A stretch of 64,000 nt of DNA, from positions 3,909,501-3,973,500 of the forward strand of contig JAUPFP010000014.1 in the NCBI GenBank assembly GCA_036925085.1, read 5' to 3'. The notes below the pieces were generated by a model. The model searched no databases and was not told where the DNA came from. It worked only from the letters and a program-made list of their open reading frames with translations. The DNA is from Brachycybe producta. Lineage: Eukaryota > Arthropoda > Diplopoda > Playtdesmida > Andrognathidae. The number at the start of each line of letters is the position of its first letter. Position 1 is the first letter of the stretch. The translations under genes and the position numbers were made by a program. Positions 23,258 through 34,661 of this stretch are shown here, piece by piece.

Positions 23258-23352
23258 GAAGGGCTGCTTAGAGGCTAATATTTAGTGGAACTCTTAGTTA
23301 ACTTGATTACCTCTGGATGAACTCTAGCGTTTTTGATTAAAAATGGCATAAT
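23258..23352. repeat. Degenerate GCTTAGAGGCTA palindrome
   Basis: GGGCTGCTTAGAGGCTAATA on the left, and TTTTTGATTAAAAATGGCAT on the right, as in the 19047 copy and family D centres. The right CTCTAA tip is poorly kept. Confidence 0.4.
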
Positions 23353-23418
23353 TGCGTTATCGATCAGTTTGTCACCAAATTTGGGGTTTGGTTTTCAAAA
23401 GTGAATCATTTTTGTCAG

Positions 23419-23911
23419 GGAATATACACATTTGCCCTAAAGACACATCCTCTAAAGCCATTTGCCCTAAAGAAGGGACGTTTGTGCTAAAGGGACGTTT
23501 GTGCTAAAGGGACGTTTGTGCTAAAGGGACGTTTGTGCTAAAGGGACGTTTGTGCTAAAGGGACGTTTGTGCTAAAGGGACGTTTGTGCTAAAAGGACAT
23601 TTGTCCTAAAGACACATCATTAAAGCGATTTGCCCTAAAGACACATCCTCTAAAGTCCTAAAGTTATGTTTGCCCTAAAAGGACATTCGCCCTAAATGGC
23701 CTAAAGACACATCCTCTAAAGCCATTTGCCCTAAATCCACTTGCTGTAAAACAATTTGCCCTAAAGAGACATTTGCCCTAAAATCACTTTTTTCCCCTTT
23801 TTTATGAAGTTTTAGTGTCTTTCAGTGGAGTTTGCGCATGACATTTAGACAGCTAATGAAAGCAAACGTCCCTTTAGGGCAAATAATTTTAGGGCAAATG
23901 TCACACACCCG
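23419..23911. repeat. TIR element with an internal 17-bp minisatellite and 8-bp flanking repeat
   Basis: Left end ACACATTTGCCCTAAAG; right end TTTAGGGCAAATGTCACAC inverted. TTTGTCAG directly flanks both sides (23411-23418 and 23912-23919), consistent with an 8-bp target duplication. Inside, GGGACGTTTGTGCTAAA repeats about 7 times (23475-23594), followed by irregular TTTGCCCTAAA units to about 23805. The tandem unit resembles the terminal repeat, suggesting it expanded from it. Confidence 0.7.
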
Positions 23912-24610
23912 TTTGTCAGTTATGTTTTGGTATTATACTAAAGATAGTTTGTGACCTCATACAACAAATCTCATAAACGTGGACATGTTGTTTTTTTCCA
24001 TTTATACTTAGGCATTTGACATTAGGAAATGACGTCACTTTCAGCATTTTTCGATTTTTTTTTTCTTTCTTGCAATTTTTTTCTGCTTAAAAATCAGAAT
24101 AATAAGGATGACTTTGAAGTAGTTTTCAATTTATTATATAATATATTCATTTTTTTTTCTTTTCTTTCGGTTTTCTGTTTAGAAATATTCACTTCCTCCT
24201 ACAACATTTTTTTGTTGTATTATTTGTACACTTGTAATTTGGAGGTGGGAAGTAAGGGGGGGGGGGAAGGACAGAGAAACTTGCTAAGGACCTTGACCCA
24301 GTTAGGTACTTTTCTAGTTTTATGTAACTGTTTAAGTAGGAACCTGTGTCTTTTTTATGGACATACAAGTGACACGGTTGGATGTATGTAGTCTTAACCG
24401 GGTCAATTCGGATGAATGGAATTAAATACTTAAAAGAGGTTGAAGGTCCCCCTCCTCCTAATGACGATGGCTCTTTACGAGTTTCCATTTTATGTGTTCA
24501 ACTTTAATGTTGGAATAAATCAAGATGAAGAAAAAACTAGAAGAGTAAAAGGTGAATCCTTGAAAGTGGCTTTATAGGTATTTATTTCGTTTGTGTTTTC
24601 TCTAGTGACG

Positions 24611-24892
24611 CGCCTGAGTGGCTATAGTGTGTTCTATAGGAGATCCCAACAGGCAATTAGAAATCGGGACGAACTTCAGTTGGCTCCGCCCTTGTTATGG
24701 CGACTGGCAACTTCTAATTGGTTGGTTATGTAGTCTGACGTCACATGCTCCGCCCTTTTCAACATCGAACCACACAACAAACCAATTAGAAGTTGTCGGT
24801 CGTCATAAAAAGGGCGGAGCCAACTGAAGTTCGTCCCGATTTCTAATTGCCTGTTGGGATCTCCTATAGAACACACTATAGCCACTCAGGCG
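24611..24892. repeat. Family B copy B6 inside a 282-bp near-perfect palindrome
   Basis: The element proper is 24649-24854 (ACAGGCAATTAGAAATCGGG to CGATTTCTAATTGCCTGT). The 38 bp outside each end (CGCCTGAGTGGCTATAGTGT onward) are exact inverted copies of each other instead of the 9-bp direct repeats seen around other copies. Confidence 0.92.
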
Positions 24893-24895
24893 TTT

Positions 24896-24916
24896 CACCT
24901 CAGTGGAAACAAGGCC
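24896..24916. repeat. Family C right-end fragment C1
   Basis: CACCTCAGTGGAAACAAGGC matches the closing end of C2 and C3. No matching left end lies adjacent. Confidence 0.5.
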
Positions 24917-24984
24917 TTAGAAGTTGAAAAACTTCGGCCATTTTCAAACTGACTTTCATTCAGATTGTCATGAAAATAGACTTA

Positions 24985-25379
24985 GGCCTTATTTTCACTA
25001 CGATAGTTCTATCGTGAGAGTAGCTGTCATGAAAGTTGCGATAGTTCACTCTCTCAAGATAACAACTGTCTTACATGTCTTGAAGTAACGTTGATAGTTG
25101 TCTGTCACATGACAGTGTGACGTCTACTTCACTAGATATCATTAAGTCAATAATAGTGTTGCCTCTTTCTCCAAAAGCCAAATTTCCCTACAAAGCGGTC
25201 ACACAACAACTATTACTATCGCGACAGTACTATCAACTAGTCAAACGAGATAGTTGTGATAGTGCTAGATCGTGACTGTGATAGTGACTATCATGTGGAC
25301 TGCACGATGATAGTTCTCGCGATAGTTGCTGCTCTCATGACAGCAACTATCGTGACAACTATCATTGTGAAAACGAGGC
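24985..25379. repeat. Family E element E1 (Harbinger-like MITE)
   Basis: About 395 bp with long imperfect inverted ends rich in GATAGTT/AACTATC. TIR GGCCTTATTTTCAC pairs with GTGAAAACGAGGC, flanked by TTA on both sides (24982-24984, 25380-25382). A 3-bp TWA duplication is typical of PIF/Harbinger. About 85% similar by eye to E2 at 55110. Confidence 0.75.
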
Positions 25380-25383
25380 TTAA

Positions 25384-25563
25384 GGCCTTGTTTCCACTGG
25401 GGTGAAAATATGAACTTTTTGAAAATTTCAACTGGTGAAAAATGGAAGAAAAACGTGCCTGAAATTCACGTTTATAGGTAAAAGGGGGGCCACGTTTGTT
25501 CCATTTTTCACCAGTTGAAATTTTCAAAAAGTAATGAAATTTTCACTCCAGTGGAAACAAGGC
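25384..25563. repeat. Family C element C2
   Basis: GGCCTTGTTTCCACTGG opens and CCAGTGGAAACAAGGC closes. Inner arms GAAAATTTCAACTGGTG mirrored. It begins right after E1's flanking TTA. Confidence 0.85.
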
Positions 25564-25899
25564 GCAACAATTTTTGTTATTCATTGACTTTTCTAGTTTT
25601 TAGAACATTTTCAGCTTTTTTTTTAAATGTTCTGCTTAAGAAAACACAGAATAATCAGCGTTCTATTTCATTTGCATAATATGCAAATGACTTAATTTTT
25701 TTGCTGGACTTCGTCGGACTTTGTTGGAGTTTCAGATCATAAAAAGGAAGAGTTTTTTTTTCTGAACCAATTTTGACCTGATTTTTTTTAGTTTCCGTCT
25801 CCAAAAAAGAAGAAGAGACTCTCTCAAGTTATGACTTTTTTATTATTATATTAGCAGCTTTCTCTCTCTCTCTGTTCTATTTGTGATGTTGAGAGTTGA

Positions 25900-26215
25900 G
25901 AGTAGATCGCAAAGAAGAGAAACCCTTGAAAATGAGTTTGAATTTAGGACAGAAGTTAGTTGTTGGTTACGCAATTTTCTTCTAAGTCTCCTTGTTGGAT
26001 TATTATTATTATGTAATATCTTATTGGATTTATTTTATTTATAACATTATGATGTGACAACTCACAAAAAAAAAATTATCAAGAGGTTTTTTTTTTATAA
26101 ACGTTTCAGATTCAAGATGAAAAAAAAACTTGCTACTTGAATTTCAAGTTGAATCTTCTGGAACAGGAACCCCCATCATATAAATAAAAACTCCTGTAAG
26201 GGGGTTTACTAAAGT
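25900..26215. other. Intron stretch with family W fragments
   Basis: AT-rich. A small inverted W-type motif (GATTCAAGATG ... AAGTTGAATCTTC) is at about 26108-26158. No gene. Confidence 0.5.
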
Positions 26216-26235
26216 TCCCCCCCCCCCCCCCCCCC
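26216..26235. repeat. Poly(C) run
   Basis: About 19 consecutive C. Confidence 0.85.
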
Positions 26236-26267
26236 TGTTCAAGAGGCTTGAAGTTCAAGTGCCAAGT

Positions 26268-26459
26268 TTGGGAAGAACTTCAGTTGGCTCCACCCTTTTT
26301 ATGACGAACGGCAACTTCTAATTGCTTTGTTGTGTGGTTCGAAGTTGAAAAGGGCGCGGAGCATGTGACGTCAGACTACATAACCAACCAATTAGAAGTT
26401 GCGTTCGTCATGACAAGGGCGGAGCTAACTGAAGTTCTCCCCGATTTGTAACTGCCTGT
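26268..26459. repeat. Family B MITE copy B7 (opening tip lost)
   Basis: Begins GAAGAACTTCAGTTGGCTCC without the usual ACAGGCAG tip and ends TGTAACTGCCTGT. TGACGTCA present. Confidence 0.88.
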
Positions 26460-26830
26460 ACATAAAACTTAGGATTTGCTCAGAGTTTTTCCCCTTTTTA
26501 TTGGAATCCCGTTTAGAGGTTTCAAGTTGAAGTTCAAGTACTAAGTTTTTTCTTCTTGAATTTGGAGTTTTTTTTACAATTATTTTGTGGCTTTTTTTCT
26601 CTGTCTTTAAGTGATCTTTGACCTCGTTTTCTTCTTCTGAACAGTAGTTAGTGGCCTCTAGTAGTTAAAAGGTCATGGTTAAAATTAGTTATAATATACA
26701 TTGTATATTGGAGTTACCAAGTGAAACTGATCAAACAACACGTGATCGGAGAATGTGTGGTTATTGTTGGTTGCCATGGTAACAAATTACTCATTAGAGG
26801 GCAACTTTTGAAGGGAATTTAAAGTTTTTT

Positions 26831-27446
26831 TTTTTTAGAGACTAGAATAGTAAGAAAATCACTTGAGTAATTTTAAATACCGATGTCTTTCAAAATGATA
26901 AGTTTGAAAATGGTCCATTTCGAGTTTTGATAACGAAAATTAATAATCGGAAGTCGATGAAAAAAACGTTTATTTTGAAAAATATAATATGATGAAATTT
27001 TAGAAAAAACATAAACTGATAATTAGGGATCGAATTTTTATGCAATATCAAAGCAAATGTTTCTCAACCTGTGGCCCAAGAGCCAATTGTGAAGTGACAA
27101 TCTTCCGTTTAGATCAACCAACAAGTTATATTTTTTTTAAATCAAAAACACTGGTTAGAGGCTAGAACTGTAGTTGACATCTATATTTAGTAACTAAGAC
27201 ATCTAGCTTTTGACCAGTCATTTTGATTAAAAAAATTATAATTGCTCGAATGGTAATAATTAGCGTTTGGGCCACAAATTGAGAAACGTTTGTTTGATAT
27301 TGCATATAAATCCGAGCCCTAATGATAATTTATATTAAAATTTCTCATAAGATTTTTTTAAATTGAAATCATAAAAATGAAAATAAAAATTGTTATAAAT
27401 ACTTTTAGTAATTTTTTACATGACGTTTTTTCTAGTTTCTAACAAA
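26831..27446. repeat. Family A copy A12 with a family D element inside
   Basis: Opening arm TTTTAGAGACTAGAATAG at about 26834-26851; closing arm TTTCTAGTTTCTAACAAA near 27429-27446. D1 occupies 27025-27320, so family D moved after this A copy. Confidence 0.7.
27025..27320. repeat. Family D element D1
   Basis: AGGGATCGAATTTTTATGC mirrors GCATATAAATCCGAGCCCT, then GTTTCTCAACCTGTGGCCC mirrors GGGCCACAAATTGAGAAAC. This GTTTCTCAACCTGTGG word is typical of many hAT ends. The centre holds the CTGGTTAGAGGCTAGA palindrome. Confidence 0.8.
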
Positions 27447-27999
27447 TTTTGAAGAAGATAATAAAATGGCGTCGATTTTTCTTTAATACGCAAAAATAAA
27501 ATTTAAGTGGGTTTGAATATCAATCAATTACGGATCGATCATTGAAAAAATCGCCTAAAGAAATGGGGGTAACTATGTTATGACGTCATTGATATATGTG
27601 TAGGAGGAGGAGGGGGGGGGGTTGAGAAATATTTCCACTTAAAAGACATCGATACGCGAATAATTTAATATAATAATATATTGGAAAATATTTATTGGCA
27701 ATAATGTACAAAATGCGGACAAATATTTCAATTTTTTTTTCTTCTTGTTAATAAAGTTGTTACATTTCAATGACGAAGAAGGGGGCTCAATGCCAAAAAC
27801 AAAACACCCCTTAACACATAGGGGGGTTTGTTGGTTTGGGATTTATTTATATATGCTAATTAGGACGACAGATGATATCACGAGATATGTAAACAATTCC
27901 ATCAAGTTCAATGTTGTGGGCTTAAATTCAAGAAGGAATGTTTGGCAGGCACTTGAAAACTCTGCATTTTGTCGTAAAGAAATTGAGGGCACAAGAAAG

Positions 28000-28530
28000 C
28001 CCACCAGACTCACTAAGTCTGGCATACCCACGAAATCTACCAGACCCTTGAACACATGAAGAGTACACCAGACCCACGAAGTCCACCAGACCAATGGAGT
28101 CCAGCAGATCTAAGAAACCTACCAGTATCAGGAAGTACACCAGTACCACAAAGTACACCAGACCAACAAAATCTGCTAGGCCCACCAAGTCCACTACACC
28201 AACGGAGTCCACCGAACCCAAGGAGTCCACCGAACCCAAGGAGTCCACCGAACCCAAGGAGTCCACCGAACCCAAGGAGTCCACCGAACCCAAGGAGTCC
28301 ACCGAACCCATGAAGTCCACCGAACCCAAGGAGTCCACCGAACCCAAGGAGTCCACCGAACCCATGAAGTCCACCGAACCCATGAAGTCCACCGAACCCA
28401 TGAAGTCCACCGAACCCATGAAGTCCACCGAACCCATGAAGTCCACCGAACCCATAAAATCCATCAGGCCCACAAAGTCCAGCAGATTTAGGAAACCTAC
28501 TAACACCCATAAAGTACACCAGACCCAAGT
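28000..28530. repeat. 18-bp minisatellite
   Basis: The unit GTCCACCGAACCCAAGGA (variant ...CCCATGAA) is nearly perfect at 28195-28460, about 14 units, with decayed units on both sides. Since 18 is divisible by three, long open frames appear on both strands; they are repeat artefacts in my reading. Confidence 0.93.
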
Positions 28531-28984
28531 TCGATGTTTTTTCTCCTTTCATAATTTGTTTCTTATTTTTATTACTTTTAAAAAAGGGGGAATTAGGGTT
28601 AGTGGAACTTTTTGTGTGTTCCCCATTTTGAACAACTCTTGTTATTATGATTATGAGACACAATTTTCATATTTTTTTTTGCCTTGAGATTTTTTTTTTC
28701 AAGGAGAACGATTTTGCTTCTTCGATCATGTGTAGAAGAATGTGGGGAGAGGAGGAGGTTAGAGGGTAGGAGAAATATTAAGGTCCACTTTGTGTGTCTG
28801 TATGTGACATATTTGGGTGACTAAGTACAAAAGTCAATTTGTCACCACAATTTGGAATGTTTTTTTTTTTGGAGCGGGAGGTCTTCAAGTTGCTACGTTT
28901 CAACGCCTCTTCCCATAATAACTAATAATAATAATAATAACTAATAATAAGAAAGAAATGAGAAGAAAAGGGTTGAAAAATCAC

Positions 28985-29150
28985 AACCGTAATTTCTGGT
29001 TCGTTTAGCACGAAAATCTCTTTTTTTTCTCCTTAAATTCCTTTATAAATTTCCCCTTTTCAATGGGGGGAAATTTATACAGGAATTTAAGGAGAAAAAA
29101 AAAGTTAAGTTTCCGATTTTTTTTTTGTGCGTGGATTTCATGTTTCCGCC
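28985..29150. repeat. Hairpin of CTCCTTAAATTCC type
   Basis: TCTCCTTAAATTCCTTTATA and its complement surround a short loop near 29060. The outer arms GAAATC/GATTTC are weaker. Confidence 0.65.
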
Positions 29151-29208
29151 CAACACATTTCAAAATCGATATTATATCAAACTTTCGAAGTTGTCACGCA
29201 AAAATTAA

Positions 29209-29505
29209 ACAAAAAACTAGAAGAGTAAAATGAGTGCTAAAAAGAATGTTGTTTGCAATATCAAAATAAACTTTTTGATAGAAATTGCAGTTAAGAAGCA
29301 CTAACGGGATAAGTCATTCAGTTGAAATCGAAACTAGAAGGGTAACTCAATCAATTACGAGTATTTTAATGTTGATAGTAGTAAAACCTGAATAAAACGG
29401 AAAACTGCTAGAAGAACCACAGGATTCCGTTTTATTCAGGTTTTACTCTTAAATAAACTTTTTATGTTTAGAAATAGGATTCAGTTTACTCTTCTACTTT
29501 TTAAA
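29209..29505. repeat. Composite of family A copies with a hairpin inside (A13)
   Basis: Opening arms at 29211-29230 and again at 29329-29350; closing arm TTTACTCTTCTACTTTTTAA near 29485. A separate 65-bp hairpin (GTAAAACCTGAATAAAACGG and complement) sits at 29388-29452. Confidence 0.65.
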
Positions 29506-29799
29506 AAGAAAACAATACACTTTCTATTATTAAAAGTTAAATTGATAATATTTATCCAAACATTTTATTGTTTATCTTTATTGGACAATGGAATTTCATG
29601 ATAGTTGTTACCAAGTAAATCACTGCGGATTACCAGTTACAACTTTTCCAGTAAAGATCCCCCCAATTAATCATAACTTATTATAAATCTATTGTGTTCC
29701 TGGAATGATAACATAATAATATGATACTAGTTATGTATTAGTGGGTGGTAGGAGGAGGAAAAACAAAATAGTTAAACAGTTGGTGTGTTTTGAGTTAAC

Positions 29800-29850
29800 A
29801 AGGGTTGGAAGTAGAGGCTAGCAGTACTACTTCTAGTTAATAAAAGTGGG
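29800..29850. repeat. Family F half copy F2
   Basis: AGGGTTGGAAGTAGAGGCTA followed by CTTCTAGTTAAT. It runs straight into the outer arm of A14. Confidence 0.5.
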
Positions 29851-29854
29851 TTTA

Positions 29855-30180
29855 AAGAGGTGTTTTGACCTCTCTTGAACTCTTCTTGATTATTCTATCT
29901 CTCAAGACCTGTAAATTGAAGAGAAACTTAAAATGGGTTTTAAAAACTAGAAGGGTAACTGAATCACATAATGGTATTTTCATGTTGATATCTTTCAAAA
30001 TAAACTTCTTATGTCAATTTGAAACAACTTTAAAAAGCAGATGATATTTCTCTTTATTTTTTTCGGTCTTATAAAAAGTTTATTTTGAAAGATATCAACA
30101 TTGAAAATACACTTTAGTGGTACAGCTACTCTTCTAGTTTCTATAGTTTCTCCTGAAAGAGGAGAATTTTGAAATTAAAA
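29855..30180. repeat. Family A foldback element A14 with outer arms
   Basis: Core 29934-30142 with GATATCTTTCAAAATAAAC inside. The outer arm on the left reads CTTCTTGATTATTCTATC. Confidence 0.85.
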
Positions 30181-30216
30181 TTGCTCCATTAAATCCTCCA
30201 CCCCATCCTCCCATGA

Positions 30217-30380
30217 GAGGGTTGGAGGTAGAGGCTAAATAAATGTAATCATTTGGTGTAATTCGGTCCATTACACGAAATGTATGTCCATTTCGCGTCA
30301 TTTCGTGTAATGAACCGAATTACACCAAATGATTACATTATATATAATGCAATAATAATTAGCCTCCACCTCCAACCCTC
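30217..30380. repeat. Family F foldback element F1
   Basis: GAGGGTTGGAGGTAGAGGCT and the complement close the element. The inner arm ATGTAATCATTTGGTGTAAT is mirrored perfectly. 164 bp. Confidence 0.9.
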
Positions 30381-30479
30381 GTTGTTATGTGAGGATGAAC
30401 TTTTAGTTTAAATTTTAAATGGAGTGTGGAAGGAGGAGGAGGTTGGTTTACACAGTTAAACTCCTACCTCACTTAGAGG

Positions 30480-30595
30480 GGGGGGGGACCCATCTCAGAT
30501 TGTAGTAAATGACATGTTTAACATTCTTGGCCCATTGTGTGTGTGTGTTGTTTGTTATTTCGGCCATTTTGTAACATTAAAAAAGAGAGATCAGG

Positions 30596-30627
<32 letters not shown>

Positions 30628-31315
30628 ATCAGATCAGAATTTGATTCTAAACAGATGGTAAGTTGGTGGTAGGAGTTTGTAATTTTGTTTTCAGGGTTAA
30701 ATACAACACAAAGTCAATGAATTCACGGATCGAATTCTCAGATATGTTTTAAAATAAAATATATTTATCATTGGTATTTCTTCTTGTACCACAAGACACA
30801 CACTTATAACATATTTAATTATTAACCCTTTAGTCACTGGACTTTATATTATTGAATGAACCCTTTTTCAGAACAAACTTTCAATTGTCTTTTTATTATT
30901 ATTCATAATTTATCACAAGTGTCTTGTGATCGTGAGTTTTAAAATAATAATCGGGTTTAAAATCAAAACGGATCTGGAAAAGAATAATAAAATTGAATTA
31001 TTTTTTAAAGAGGTTTAAAAAAAAATTTGATAAATTTGAAAAACATCAGAAAGGTAATAAGACTGTCATATGACAATAATAAATTGTCATATCTAGCTCC
31101 ATAGTCTTGTTAATTGTCTCAAAAATAAATTATTTTAACAATAATTATCATATGACTGCATTTGACTGGTATTATGACAGTCATAGTAATACTAATAACG
31201 CACAAGTAGTGACGTCATAAGGTATGATTATCACGATTTCATGACTTGTGTTAAAGAGGCCGCAGATTTGTTGCACGAACTGCAATTGAAATTTTAAATA
31301 CGTCACTAGAAATAT
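30480..31315. other. Intron stretch without a gene
   Basis: GA run at 30599-30628. A weak inverted CATATGACA/TGTCATAT cluster at 31060-31190. CRE palindrome at 31210-31217. No coding signal. Confidence 0.55.
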
Positions 31316-31531
31316 AATTTAAAAAGTAGAACAGTAACTGATTTCAATTTTTGATATATCTTTCAAAATGAACGTTTTTTATGTAATTTTGAAAATAACC
31401 CAACTTTTAAGCAAGTAAATTTCATTTGAAAGAGAATCAAACATGAATAATAATCATTTAAGTGATTAAGCTAACCATTCTAGTTTCTAAAACACTTGAA
31501 TATGTTTTAGAAACTAGAATGGTCAGCTATA
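31315..31531. repeat. Family A copy A15 plus an adjoining opening arm
   Basis: The copy closes at about 31495 (ATTCTAGTTTCTAAAACAC). Another tip, TTTTAGAAACTAGAATGG, starts at 31505 with no partner. Confidence 0.7.
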
Positions 31532-31539
31532 TTATTTTC

Positions 31540-33340
31540 CCCCTTTGAAAGGTGTAAAGAGGGATTTTTTCTACATTTATAAAATCATCTTAAAATGATA
31601 AATATCGATCTAAAGTTAGGTATAATACCCTAGGTCTCTACATGTGAGTTATTATAACCCCTCTTTTTTGTTGAAGGGGGTGGATTTTAAGGGGCTTCTT
31701 TTTTTTGATCTTGAAAAATGAAATATAAAGAGGATATTGAACCCAAAAAAAAACTCGCCCTTGGACCTCTCTCTCTTTCTCCCTTCAAAATGTGGAAGAC
31801 CTTGAATAAAAACAGACCCCCACAAAAATAGATAATGAGATTCTATGTTATGAGTTTTCAAGGGGGAGAGAGGGGGAATAGGGATTTATATTTTATCCCC
31901 CCTTTTTTTTCTAAAAAAAATGGGGGTAAGAGACATAAGAGAGGAGGAGAGAGAGAGAGAGAGAGAGAGGGTATTCCTTCCTTTACCTTTTAAATCAAGA
32001 AGAAAAAAAACCCCTCTTGAAAAAAATTATTTTTAGTAACGCGTGACCCACATAATTCCCTTTGAGCTACGTTTCTTTGACCTCTTCTTAGCTATTGGTC
32101 AGTCTGGTGGTCATTTGAGAACTTTTTTTTCTCTCTCTCTCTCTCTCTACTTTTTAATATGCAAAATACAAAAAAAGTTTTTTTTTGTAAAATTAGGTGG
32201 GGAGAGAAAGAAGTTTCTCAGGCAACAGGTTCATTCTAACGGTAAAGTGGGGATAACTACCCTCAATGGACTCATCTTTTTCCCTTTTAATACAATTGAA
32301 AATGATGATGATGATGATAATCTCAATTGCGGCAGAAAAGGGGGAGGGGGAATATTTAAAACAAAAGAAAGAAAAGTAGGGAGAGAGATTACTTTCACTT
32401 AAACCTCTAAGAAAAAAGGGGGGAGGTTAGAGAGTAGTAGTACTTGATACTTATCTCAGGGATAATTGTTTCTTTATATAATTTATTAAAGGGTTAAAAG
32501 GGTTGGAGAAGTTAAAGGGGAAGAAAGAGAGGGAGGAGGAGGCTAGTGACCAATTTCCAGGAAGAAGAAGAAGAAAGAAAAAATGAAAATTACACGATTA
32601 CAAAATGGAAATTGTCAGCAATAAAAACGAGAATGTTGCAATTTCTTAATTATGGTCTTTCAATTTAAGACTTGAATGGATTTTTTTCTTCTTGAGAGTT
32701 TGAACACCAATCTCCCCTTAAGTAAGGGGGAGAGTATAACTTATAAAATAACACACCGTCTTTATGAAATTCTCTGAAGAGATTTATTAAAATTAAATGT
32801 TTTTTTTTAAAGAATACTTGGAATAAGAGAGAGGGGTGTGTGGGTCAGTGTCATTGACACCCATCGGTCTCCAGTGTGATATTTAAAGAAGAAAAAGGGT
32901 TAAAAGTTTTGTGTGTATGAATATTCCACACACACATAAAAAAACATTATTAGAAACACTGATTATATATTATTATTGGTTAGGTTAGTAAATGTAGTGA
33001 ATGACCTAATTAGCTGTCATTGATCGACCAAAAAAAAAAGCTTTAGGAAAAATTGGCTTCATTTTGTTTTTTGTGTATCAATTTTATAAATGGAGGTGTA
33101 AAGAGTTCTCTTATTTCTGCCTATGCTGAGTATTCTGTATCATAGTTTGAGTGTAACCAATAGATGGCGCCACATTTACTTCAGAGCTAAAGTTCTGTAA
33201 CAATGATTTATGCAAACAATGCATCAATCATTCAAGATACCCCTTTAGAAAGATGGAGAGGTTGAGATACCTCTATTTATATAAATCTTTAATTATCTAT
33301 TGGTTCAGAAAAGCTGATGCCAACTTATAACAGGAATTTA
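31540..33340. other. Intron stretch without a gene
   Basis: Low-complexity: GA at 31949-31969, CT at 32132-32148, GATG at 32302-32318, plus G- and A-runs. A CTCF-like AATAGATGGCGCCAC is at 33159-33173. The open frame at 32043-32402 is low-complexity and unlike a protein. Confidence 0.55.
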
Positions 33341-33344
33341 AGAT

Positions 33345-33768
33345 TTGTTTAGAAACTAGAATGGTAAACAAAGTCACAGTGATAATTTTATGACAGTTGG
33401 AAAAAAACTTCTGTAAATTATATTGATTTTCGTTTTATTTAGTAACGTTTTTAGACCTTTGTTGCCCTTTAGAAATAATACACGATTATGAAAAGGATAA
33501 AAAGTCTGGATGGATGTAGGGATGGATGGATGAATCTCAAAACTTCTGAGTGATATAACTTGAGAACGGAACCACTTACGCTAAAGTGCCATCATATCGA
33601 AATCGATCTGTATGCTCCATTGATGCCACCTAATTAATTTCATAATTTTAGCCTTAAGTGCAACTAATTAAAATGGGATTTATAGATAACATTATATAAG
33701 TTCTTTCATAAATGAACAAGTTAGATTAATTGAGTTTTCTACTTTACTCTTCTAGTTTCGAAGAAAAT
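33345..33768. repeat. Enlarged family A copy A16
   Basis: Opening arm GTTTAGAAACTAGAATGG at about 33348; closing arm TACTCTTCTAGTTTCGAAG near 33745-33768. The 420-bp span is about twice normal and includes GGAT repeats (33508-33530), suggesting inserted DNA. Confidence 0.55.
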
Positions 33769-34660
33769 ACATCTTGAAATTCTTTCATGATTTTTTTTTC
33801 TACACACACAAAAAAAAAGCGTTTCTGAATAAAAAATATGCGGAAAATAAAATACGATACATGGATGAAAATATTGGTTTATTTTCAATGCATATATAAA
33901 ATATTATGATGGAGAAAAATTCTTTTCTAGTCTCCAGAATGATGGAGAAGAGAGATTTGATATAAGGGGGGAGTTAAAGGGGGGAAAGATGAAAGGAAGA
34001 TGCAACAGTTGGCTTTTTCCGAATGTGTGGTGGATATACGAACAGTCGTCGTCGTTGGTTTCCATGACATCGCCAACTATAATGTTGTCCTGACGACCCT
34101 TTTTTTCTCTCTCTTCTTACGTTAAAATTTGGGGAGGAAAGGGAAAATTGGGGGAGGATTTTAAGCTAGAAGGAGAGAGAGAGAGAGAGAGCTAACCGTG
34201 TGTTGTGTAATCCTTTTGCCCAAAATCTAGTTACTATAGTGATATCATATTGGAAAAGTTCTCCCTCCCATCGTTTTTTCTCTCGTTATCCCCTTAGAAT
34301 CTCAGATCAACTGAAGTATTAAGGGGAAGTTGGTGGTTAAGGGTGGGGGAGGGGGTTGAATGGTGGTGATGGGTGGAGTTTGTATTCTCAAAATATAAGA
34401 AGAAATCTGAATAATAATAAATTTCGATTCATAACGAAATATAAGTTTCTTCTTTCTTTTTTTTTTTTTTTGATTGGAGAGAGAAATATTTCTGAGAAAC
34501 AAATTTGCGGATATTTTTTTTTTCCGAGGAAAATTTCCGGTAATTATAGCGGTCTTATTCTTTAAATATTACTTTATAATGTGGTTTTAAAAATTAAACA
34601 CCACTCGGAATTGATATATTAAGTCCTGTTTTTAAGGTGTGTAAAATGAAAAGAAACTTG
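33769..34660. other. Intron stretch without a gene
   Basis: GA run at 34172-34190, purine-rich GGGGGAGG patches, poly(T) at 34458-34471. No gene. Confidence 0.55.
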
Positions 34661-34661
34661 A

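Larger units (their letters stand above)
24527..25680. repeat. Probable family A copy A11 interrupted by several other elements
   Basis: An opening arm (AAAAACTAGAAGAGTAAAAG) lies at 24534-24553. A closing arm (TTTTCTAGTTTTTAGAACA) with the outer word ACAGAATAATCAGCGTTC lies at about 25588-25665. Between them are the B6 palindrome, a family C end, E1 and C2. That the two halves were once one element is inferred. Confidence 0.5.

Noticed and set aside
23475-23594. CRISPR-like regular repeats
   Set aside because: Units are contiguous with no unique spacers, and the genome is eukaryotic.
27928-28687. Open frames of about 190-208 codons on both strands
   Set aside because: They follow an 18-bp minisatellite that is open in several frames; no splice or promoter evidence.
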